Below, piece after piece: positions 55,951-64,000 of a stretch of 64,000 nucleotides of DNA (position 1 is the first letter of the stretch; each line of letters opens with the position of its first letter). Below the pieces are notes generated by a model. The model did not search any database. It was given only the letters and a program-made list of their open reading frames with translations, and was not told the origin of the DNA. The stretch is from Suillus spraguei (lineage: Eukaryota > Basidiomycota > Agaricomycetes > Boletales > Suillaceae): assembly GCA_016800925.1 (NCBI GenBank), contig JABCPU010000294.1, positions 1 through 64,000 of the forward strand. The letters run 5' to 3'. Both the position numbers and the translations under genes were made by a program.

Positions 55951-58900
55951 TTACTCAGCCACCCTCGCCACCACTTTTGTTCTTTCAAAGCTATCTTGTG
56001 CTTGCTGTGAGAGTCAGAGATAAATTCAAGCCTGGCAGGCCACATAGCAACAATCCCTGACCTTGTTGTTTGCATCGGCCTCCTGCATTCGGCCGACCCC
56101 TTGTTGTGATTTGTGAATAAAGAAATTGACTGTTCATGTCATTTCCCAACTGACCAGTAGCAGCTCCTCTGACCATCAATCATGCAGTGCCAGTGTTCTA
56201 AGCCAATGGACACAGTAAACTGTCATGCCAAAAAAAATTAGCACTGGATAGGTACAGGTACATAGGCAATGAGCATACATTCATTCATCCAATCATTGCT
56301 GGTGGAATCTCCTTGAACATCAATAGACCAGAACCAAGCCAATGTACTATTCCTTTGACCACACGCGTTTGGGTCTGCCACACTGTAGTGGCCTTTAGCT
56401 CGGCCTTCTCTAATGGCCAAAACTTAGCCAATAACTCATCGGCACCAAGGTGAACAAGCTGCTTGCAGCATTTTGAGTATATCTGTATATTTAGGTGAAG
56501 GATCTTGTCCACCGAGTGCACCCGGGCCCATGCCCTGGTTGACCAAGCTTGTGACTTTGCCGACTGAACAGTGGTGCGGAAGAGAACAGCCTTATCGGCT
56601 AAGTTAACCCTGATGGCATGCAATGCATCACTTGCTTGACCTTCTCTCAATAATATTTCTTGCAGTACCAGGTTGGCGACACCCCACTCAGCACATCTTT
56701 CAATACCAATGTTGGAGGGAAATGGAATTACCACAGTCTTGGGATTGAACTCGACTGGCATGTCATATTGGTCTTCGTTGTCTGGCCAATCAGGATCATC
56801 AGATGATGATCCTGCATAATCTAAATCTGCAGTATCCAACATCATGATCATGAGGTCCAACCGGTCATAGCCATCTAATTGATCGCTGAGAAATGTCACT
56901 GCCACCCTGACAAATTCATCAATTTGACCTTGCAGTCTGTCTCAGCACCGAGCTACTGCTAGCTTCTGAGCATTGGTCGGCTGTTTTCCCAGTTTCTTTG
57001 CATCAATCAGGAGGGCAACTTGCATCTCCTCCAGTGTTATTCCAGATGCTAGCCACATTGCAGCACCACGATGTATCTCACCGGCAGGCCATCTTGGCTG
57101 ACAGTTCAACAAGTGCAACTCTTGTTGTTTCCTTGTCAGTGCTTTGCCAATCCATGAGCATATAGTAAATGGTTATTCTATTGCCACAGACCTTTAGTCA
57201 ATTGAACTTCATATATGTCCATGGCACTGGGATTATGGAGGCGGTCATTCTGAGCTGCAGCAGCATCTGCTTCCCATTTGATAAGGATATCATCATCAGC
57301 GGTCTCGCTCAATCGGTCGAATGCATATCGGCTATCTCAGACTCCCTGCATGGCTTCCTTGAATTTTTGGCAGAGGAACTTGCCTGAATGAATGTGAATT
57401 TGTGATATTGGTCAAATGACATAGCTCACTGATGTGTATCATCTTCATAAAATTGCAGTCATTCATTTGAAAATCCAAACATTCCTTTTGGTGGGGGGTT
57501 GACATTCCCCTCGCCGATGGTGATATGATGTTTAAGGGTGCCCACAGAGTCTCCATGATTTCACTGTTGATCCTGGCAGCACCGGTGATGAAGTTTGATG
57601 CATACCGTACATAGCATTTGTCTTGATAGCCGTGGACATGCCAGACCCCAATGCCAGGGATAACCTCCATGCCCCATGGAAGGTCGAGATAAGGTGACCC
57701 ATCAACCCGCTGTAACGAACATATTGGCGCTGGGCTTAAACCCCATATTTTGACACTCGTCTCATGTCTACAGGAGATAACACTTGTCCATGGCCGTCTT
57801 ACCCCTTTAGCAGTACCGGCGGCATCCCACGCTTACCACACACTGTACTGACTGCCGCACCTCGTTCCACAAACTGATGTCCTTCCATGTCCTTGCTGCG
57901 TCCACATAGCTCCATTTGGTGTGTAGCTTGTTTTCTGTTTGTCATCACTGATTCCACGGCAAGCCTTATTACATGTTGCCTCATGCCGCAGCGCCTCGCG
58001 CTATGTTTACTTATGGCGGTTACTACACTCCAGCGCTACTGATCTCACCTAAAGTATTCCGAGTACATATGAATTAGGATATAAGCACCGCGTACCCCGC
58101 ACGATATGGTACCTGATTTTACACCATTGCACGTACTATAGGTCAGGATTACTGTCTAGCTCTGGATCTACCCAGTAGTGGACATAGTCTTTAAAGTTTC
58201 CTTATCGCTCGTTAATACATCACGCTCGCTCTCCGTTACCACTGGACTTTTGATTGTTACTTTGACTGAACTTCTCATGCCCCACTACTTTACTGCTGAA
58301 AGTACCGCGGACTTCTTTACTGTTTTCTTGCACTGCTCACAACCTTACCGCTACCACTGAGATCACCGCTTGATGCAACTGTTACTGGCCTTATCTTGAC
58401 CACAGTAGCACCGCTACTCACGACGCTAGTTCTGGTGGTATCATCACTGACCACGGCAACTTACCGCTGACTTCGACGCTTGTTTCGCAAATAAGTTAGA
58501 CTCGAACTTGACCATACTAAATAGGCATCCCCCTGTAGGGTCGAATGCTCTTGTTCTTACAAGTGAAGCAGACTAGATGGAGCGCAAGACTAACATACTA
58601 GTTTAGGCAGTGGTTTATCTACAGCCCAAGCTAGGTTGTATCCTTACACCGCTGGTGGAGATACTTGTGGTATTGACAATTGATGTCATAGAAAGTCAAC
58701 ACCCGGTCGATTCCATTGGTGTTGTACCCCAGAGCTTGATACAGCATGTAGTCCATGTTCATCTGCCTTTGGTCGACCAATGAATCAGTTCATATCAGGC
58801 AAGTTACAATATCAGTCAGTGAACCTTTCCCCCTTTTGAAAGTCCACCATCGAATGTGGGACAAAACAGCTGTGTCTAGCACAAGCACACCCACCTATCC

Positions 58901-59013
58901 CTGTGGCTTCCAGCTTGTGACATGAAGCATTTGCATGATTGACTGCTCAGTGGTTGTTGCAGTCAGACCGATTTACAATATCCTTTGCCTCTGTGAGATG
59001 CATTTTGTACCGT
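55951..59013 (-). pseudogene. KDZ transposase, split by an LTR and full of stops
   Basis: KDZ enzymes are large basidiomycete DNA transposases. From the truncated 5' side (59013, cut by an LTR) it reads MHLTEAKDIVNRSDCNNH*A, then TGIGGCACARHSCFVPHSM and VDFQKGE. Next come a 58-bp intron (58767-58824), RQMNMDYMLYQALGYN, FYDINCQYHKYLHQ and the family A LTR 57711-58648. It resumes with VDGSPYLDLPWGMEVIPGIG, VWHVHGYQDKCYVRY, IMETLWAPLNIISPSARGMS and DFQMNDCNFMKMI. The C-terminal half includes LLREGQASDALHAIRVNLAD (56700), LAWFWSIDVQG after a frameshift, SEELLLVSWEMT*T and AFERTKV-like sequence ending TAA at 55951. TGA codons at 58947, 57337, 56026 and 56014 fit CGA (Arg). The N-terminal Cys-cluster domain is missing. 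Confidence 0.85.
57711..58648 (+). mobile_element. Solo LTR, family A, in a KDZ exon
   Basis: 938 bp, TGTAACGAAC...TATCCTTACA, flanked by CCGC on both sides (57707-57710 and 58649-58652). Removing the LTR and one CCGC restores the KDZ reading frame exactly (HQRVDG), which confirms a 4-bp target-site duplication for this family. Confidence 0.93.
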
Positions 59014-59929
59014 TGTAAAGATACAATCTAGCCTGGGCTGTATATAAACCACAGCCTAAGCTAGTATGTGAGTCTCACAGTCTACCTAGTCTGCTACTCT
59101 TGCGAGGCAAGAACGTTCGACCCTAAAGGGAATGCTAAGTTAGTATAGTTCAATAATACCTAACCTGTGGTGCAAGAATGCCGTCAGAGGTAGCGAGATG
59201 CTAGCAGTGACCTCCGGTCCATGGGAAACTTGCGGTAAAACTAGCGGTAAGCATGGGAATGTGGTAGGCAAGTGGTTGCATGAACAGTAAAACTGCGGTA
59301 AGCATGGGAGTTTCTGCGGTAAAACAAGTGGTGAAGCTGCAGTAAGCGTGGGAAAGCGGTAGCGCAAGCAGTGAAGCGTGGGAAAAGCGGTAAAGAGCGG
59401 TAGTGCATGCAGCAGTAAAGCAATTCTTAAAGAGACAGTGACTTCAGTAAAGAACTTTATTCATAGTGACAGTAGTGGTGACTATTCCTAAGTACCGTGT
59501 GTACTATAGGAGGGAAGTAAGGAATGAGTACTGGTACCTAGGAATTTTATATGAAAGAATAGCTACGGAGATGGAGGGGATAGGATAAACATGCAGCAGA
59601 CATGTAATAAGACTGCACTACAGTTTACAAAACATAACATACTGGCAAGACTGGATGGACATTGGACGGACAGTAAATCTTGCTTGAGGATGCCTAATGG
59701 GTTGGCGGAGATTGCCGAAGATCACCGCTTCACAGGAAAGTTGCCGCAGTACAGCCACTAAGCTGCAATGAGGCTTCTGGAGTGCAGAACGATACCGTTC
59801 GATAGGGGTAACACATGGTAAAATGTCACAGCAAGGGACAATGAAGCCAAGAGGTAAGGATAATGATAGCTGTTTGACTCCTATACAAAAATATGCTGTT
59901 TTGAGCCCAGCGTGGGTTTGTTCATCACA
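59014..59929 (-). mobile_element. LTR, family A2
   Basis: Begins TGTAAAGATACAATCTAG and ends TTTGTTCATCACA. It aligns with the nested copy at 494-2997 and shares its first 50 bp and last 30 bp with family A. It cuts the KDZ gene at its 5' side. The KDZ frame does not resume beyond 59930, so this end of the gene is lost. Flanks ACCGT and TCCCA do not match. Confidence 0.7.
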
Positions 59930-61306
59930 TCCCATGGTGACTTTAAATGGTGACTGTCCCCAGTCAGGGACATCATACTCCAAATATTCGTCAAACCAAT
60001 GCTGCGTGAGTTTCCGAGGTGCAGGAAAGTGCGATAGCATTACCGCCAGCATGGATATGCAAGCGCTCGACTAGCAGTAGTAGCGTGGGAACTTTGCGGT
60101 GTGGTGGCGGTTACGGTAAGATGCTGAAATGCAAGGGAACAGTGGTGCAAAGGGGCAGGTGCTGATGATGATGTAGGCAAGGTTGCTGGAGTTACCAAAG
60201 TGTGGGAACTTAGTAAGCAGTTACCGCTGGGTGCTGGTGATGCTAGCGGACTGAGCAGAGTCAGCGGTGAGCGTGAGAAAGCAGCAGTGGTACAGCGAAG
60301 ATGGCAAAGTGATCAGTGAGATAGCTGCTGTGGTGGAAATCCTTATGTCACAACTTTAACTTTCTAGCAAGGTTACTAGACTGTGGGAACTAGCGAGTGG
60401 TAGCTGCAAGGTGCCAGTGATGCAAGCATACTGTGCGGTGTCAGTGGTAGGTGTGGGAAAGTAGCGGTGGTACAGCGACAATGGCAATGTGCTCTGTGAG
60501 GTTGTGAGAATGATAACTGGTGGTCTATCAGTGGTAGTGGTGCAAAGTGTGGTATGCCGTTAATGTGAAAACATAGCTAGCAATGCCGTGGATGCATGCG
60601 CTTTGCAGGAAAGTAGCAGTGAGCTGGCGGTAAACTAGCAGTGATAGGGGCTTTCGCTAAAAACATGCAATGCAAGGGAAATCCAAGTCTAGGGTAACTT
60701 TGCAACTCTACTCCAATGGTAAGCATCCATCAGCGGTCCATAAGCGATCCAATCCATGTCCAATCCAAGTCCTCACCGGCCATCCTAGGTAAGAAGGCTA
60801 CAGTAAAGAAAACAGTAAGAAAAACAGCAAGAAAACATGAAAAATGTGCTATGATCTTGTGCGAACTACCATCCGACTTGGCTTCTTCGGTCTTCTGTCA
60901 TCTTCTACTCTTCCTATGCGCTAAGGCGCTCCCATAGTTGCTGTAGTCTCTATATAACAAGGTGCACAGTGCTGCTTCATGCATTAGAAGGTGAACTCAC
61001 TATTGTAATGGTGATGCAGGCACTTCAGTCTCGTAAATAATATGCCGCTGGCATGGTCTCTGGTGGTGCGCTAGCGTCTGTGGGTTGTCTGAAGCTATAT
61101 GTGAGTAGTCCTATTGAAACATCCAAGGTAAAGTCACTGGTTGAAACCCAGGGTAAAAGAATGCTATCCTATACAAAAAGATGGTGTTTAGAGTGTTAGG
61201 GGTTAAAACGCGGTATTAAGCGGTGTATGTGCGGTGTACAATATAGCAGTGGGGTGTCTGCAGTGGGGTATAGGTGCGCGCAAGGTCGCTGGTTGCTTGT
61301 CTTGCT
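59930..61306. other. GCGGTA-rich sequence, class unknown
   Basis: Repeated short words (GCGGTAA, AGCGGT, GTGGGAA, AGCAGTGG) dominate. The same vocabulary fills LTR families A and A2. A minus-strand frame at 60052-59940 (HFPAPRKLTQHWFDEYLEYD) looks protein-like but matches nothing I know. The stretch is probably internal or terminal sequence of a decayed LTR element joined to the gypsy gag at 61307. Confidence 0.4.
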
Positions 61307-62704
61307 TCAACTTCTTCGCTGGCAATGAAAGCCATGAGTTATGCTCTCGTACGTGCACAGAGCGATGCTGGCATGAGAGGGCTGGTAGTACTGCAATATG
61401 AACAATATTATGTCAGTAATATACCACTGGTAGCAGCGGTAAATATTCCGGAGCGAAAATACTAAGTACTGCCAGCCAACAATAGGCTTGGTAACAGCGG
61501 TAAGGCTAAAAATGCGGTAACGCAAGAGAAAATCAATGTCAGTGGCAAGTATATCATCATGTGGCTTCAGTGATGGCTTCTTTGGGGTCGCTGGGCTTCG
61601 TAATATTGCCGCGGCAACGCTGGGTAGCGGTTGGGCGAGTGGTAAACTGCTGGGATCTGGTAAATCAGCTAAAACTGCCTCAGGGGCTAAAATGTGGTAG
61701 TTTGGCAAGTCCATGGTAATATAACTGTGCAGTAAAAGTGCCGCTGGTTCATCAGCGCTGTCTTTCTTGGTACTCTGGCTATTTGCGGGTGCAAAACAGT
61801 CAGCGGTAATATCACGTTCTTCAAGCTCTATGTCCAAAATTGGCGAAAACTGTGGTAACAGGGGTAAGTCAGTACATAACACTTCTGTATCAGCCGCAGG
61901 AGTGTCCAGCTCATTACTGCGGTAGTCTAAGCATGTCAGCGAGCCGTGCAAAACGTTCGCCAGCTGCCGCACATCAGGTACGGCACATAGGCAATCCATC
62001 AAAGAGCAAATACTGCAAAAGGTGCAAAATGCGGTAGTGTCAGCATTACAAGGGATCTCTGTGAACAAACTTTGGTCAGATGACCGCAGGTACTGGTCAA
62101 TATCCGCCGCTGTATGCGAGCAAACAGTGCCGTCGAAAACCGTGACTGATTTGAGGTCGTTTTGAGCTGGCGATGGTGCAATCTCATCGAAATGTAGCGT
62201 GATAGGGGCTGAAACAATATCAGTACTTGCTGCAGGTGAGATATCAGTAACTGCCGGTTGCTGCGGTGCATCTGGGTAGTCAATAGGCTCTACTTTTTGG
62301 GTGGTAACAGCCGAAGTGGCCGTCTCTACAATATCAGCATGTTTGAAAGTGGCCGAGCAACATTCTGGGTAAAAGAGCAAAACAGCATTAGTGAAGTCTG
62401 TGAAGTCTGTGAAGTTGTCACCATCGCATTCTGGTATGTCTCTCCATAATTCAGCGTTGTCTGAGTCAGCGTATCTGACCACAAACTTGATGCGAGCTGT
62501 GTCAGTAATTCCAGCTTTGTCCGAAAGTCGATCTACAGTAACAAAAAAGGTCCATAGTTTGCTAGCTTGCTGCCAAAGTGCGGAGCTGCATCTGAGGTAG
62601 CCACAGGCATGAAAAATGCGCCTGCCATACTGTCCATAGCACGTGAATACAGCGTGGGATTGTGCGGTAAAAACTGCAGTAACGTGGCAAAAACAGTGTA
62701 GCAA
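61307..62704 (-). CDS. gag: Gypsy-type gag ORF, start codon lost
   Basis: The frame is open for 465 codons on the minus strand but has no ATG near its beginning; the segment VFTAQSHAVFTCYGQYGRRI sits where such gag proteins start. The gag core follows: CSSALWQQASKLWTFFVTVD, ARIKFVVRYADSDNAELWRD and FTDFTDFTNAVLLFYPEC (the RY...W...P...F...YP pattern of basidiomycete gypsy gag). The rest is a low-complexity, acidic, Pro/Ala-rich C-terminal region. No protease, reverse transcriptase or integrase follows: the element is truncated on its 3' side by the 59-61 kb repeats. The ORF begins about 16 bases after the LTR end, an unusually short leader. FTDFTDFT is a short internal duplication. Confidence 0.6.
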   Translation of the reverse strand: MLHCFCHVTAVFTAQSHAVFTCYGQYGRRIFHACGYLRCSSALWQQASKLWTFFVTVDRLSDKAGITDTARIKFVVRYADSDNAELWRDIPECDGDNFTDFTDFTNAVLLFYPECCSATFKHADIVETATSAVTTQKVEPIDYPDAPQQPAVTDISPAASTDIVSAPITLHFDEIAPSPAQNDLKSVTVFDGTVCSHTAADIDQYLRSSDQSLFTEIPCNADTTAFCTFCSICSLMDCLCAVPDVRQLANVLHGSLTCLDYRSNELDTPAADTEVLCTDLPLLPQFSPILDIELEERDITADCFAPANSQSTKKDSADEPAALLLHSYITMDLPNYHILAPEAVLADLPDPSSLPLAQPLPSVAAAILRSPATPKKPSLKPHDDILATDIDFLLRYRIFSLTAVTKPIVGWQYLVFSLRNIYRCYQWYITDIILFILQYYQPSHASIALCTYESITHGFHCQRRS

Positions 62705-62719
62705 GCAAAGTCACCTAAC

Positions 62720-63631
62720 TGTCAAACCCCTGTTTTGACAAGCGTCTCGTTACCATCTGCGGCGGCAACCAAAGAATTCCCTTATAGCAAGTATATAGCC
62801 TTTTTGCTCCACTAAGGCAGAACTGTACTTCTGCCGTGAACCCTTACTGGATCCTCGCGCCAATGCCCTCATGTCCCGTCCAAATCGTCTAGATCCATTG
62901 GTGCATAGTTACTTCACTTCTGCCATTACTAAATCTATGGCAGGATTTACCTTGTGTCTCAAGGGGCCACTGCATGCTGTGCACCTCTTAGTTAATACCC
63001 TGTTTATTTTCTTTCTCGCTACCGGACTCACCTAATAATCTTGTACACGCTCAAATATGTTAAAAAGACTCAACATACATACTGTTACCATTACTTCCTG
63101 TTACATCCCTTCACTTGGACTTAGTATCAGAACGCTCACTAGTCACAATCTATTTGCCTTTGAACCTTTCTCCATTCAAATCTCGCTCATGATTTAACTG
63201 CCGGTAACTTTACTGCTCGAAGTACCATGCAACTTTCAACTTCGCTACTCGTAACCAGACTGTGGCCAGTGATCTTGCTGGGTCGCTACCTCTCTCATCA
63301 ACTTTCTCGCTCGTACAGAACTGCTGCTACCGCTACTGCACCATGGATAGTAGTACTATATTCATTTCGCAGAAGTTACTTTTGTTCTTGCTCTCGCTAG
63401 CTAACCACTACAGCTATCCTTACCGCACAAGTACCGCTGACATCGCGCTAGTACCGCCACTAACCTGGAAGTCAGAATCTTTGTTGCCTTATTAGTACTT
63501 TCTTGATTCCTTTGCACTAACTTAGAAGGAATTGCTTCTATTGCAGTCCTCTTGGGTTGAACATCTCAATCACACCTTCAGTAGGATTATCATTGGCTTA
63601 TACTTAGGCCAGTGGTAGTTTCATCTTTTCA
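62720..63631 (-). mobile_element. Gypsy 5' LTR, family B
   Basis: On the minus strand it runs TGAAAAGATG...GGTTTGACA (912 bp, TG...CA). It matches the copy nested in copia gag (49660-50596). It directly precedes the gag ORF at 62704, which fixes its role as the 5' LTR. No TGG-starting primer site complementary to a tRNA 3' end is visible just downstream. Confidence 0.75.
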
Positions 63632-63659
63632 GTGGAAGAGTGGAAGAGCGGATGATCAG

Positions 63660-63885
63660 ATGATTGGACGAGTGTAGCTATGGATCTTAGAGGAGTGTCA
63701 TATACCATACTTCTGATCCCAGATCCGACCATATCTATCAGATCCAATCCATTCTATTTCTGTCCGGTCCACAGATCCTGTCCAGATCACCCATCCGAAA
63801 GTGCCCACTTCTCGCACCTTAACTCCCTTGTGTATATCTGCGTCTATCTCCTTTCGTCATCCCTCCTGTTTGTTAAGACCGTACT
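63660..63885. repeat. Inverted copy of the left-flank repeat
   Basis: Reverse complement of about 305-483 with scattered differences. It lies between the family B LTR and the repeat C segment. Confidence 0.6.
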
Positions 63886-64000
63886 CAAAGGTAGAGAGAT
63901 CCGAAGGGCTTTGGCCTCAGTTCGTGCACTGTGCCCCTTTCCCGAGTAATGCCCCTTATTTCAGGGAGAAGTTATATGTCCGAAGATCCAGAAGGAGTTG
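63886..64000. repeat. Start of a second repeat C copy, cut by the window end
   Basis: TTAAGACCGTACTCAAAGG through CCCCTTATTTCAG matches 54339-54430. The minisatellite part would lie beyond the window. Confidence 0.6.

Overview
The window looks like a transposon-rich stretch of a basidiomycete genome, most likely an Agaricomycete. I infer this from the gene families I recognise: KDZ, Plavaka and Tnp2-like DNA transposons, a FunK1-type fungal kinase, a DUF6532-type protein, an F-box/LRR protein, and many short introns of about 50 bp with GTRAGT donors and YAG acceptors. There are no operons, rRNA genes or tRNA genes. Almost every host gene I can read is broken. All family names come from reading translated sequence by eye; no database search was run.

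Layout. 1-3000 is a pile of nested LTRs on the minus strand, one of them carrying a solo LTR of another family. 3193-8974 holds two divergent conserved hypothetical genes; the right one is split by an LTR and then by a Tc1/mariner element with an uninterrupted DD34E transposase. 9000-16150 contains decayed genes: a minus-strand hypothetical gene, an F-box/LRR gene, a coiled-coil gene, a Tnp2-like fragment and an importin-alpha fragment. A hairpin-like MITE follows at 16.2-16.8 kb. 17.5-20.9 kb is a FunK1 kinase pseudogene with an LTR inside.

21.9-37.3 kb holds two direct copies of a multi-pass membrane-protein gene with a cytochrome P450 remnant between them. The first copy is split by an 8.6-kb block that has degenerate inverted termini. 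That block is filled with a 171-bp tandem array, a palindromic satellite and two further sets of inverted repeats. The second copy shows what the unsplit locus looks like.

37.6-51.9 kb is one Ty1/copia element on the minus strand. Its 3' LTR is split by an 8.1-kb Plavaka element (20-bp perfect terminal repeats, a divergent accessory gene and a decayed transposase). Its gag zinc-knuckle region is split by a gypsy-type LTR. A 14-base match to the anticodon arm of initiator tRNA-Met lies directly beside the copia 5' LTR.

52-54.3 kb has a small intact two-exon gene, a zinc-finger/acidic ORF and a DUF6532 pseudogene. 55-59 kb is a KDZ transposase pseudogene cut by a solo LTR. 59-63.6 kb has another LTR and a gypsy gag ORF just downstream of its 5' LTR.

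A theme runs through all of it. About a dozen in-frame TGA stops sit where CGA (Arg) would fit the reading, including the HRD motif of the kinase. This is the footprint expected from deamination of methylated CpG, or a related repeat-directed mutation process, acting on genes as well as transposons.
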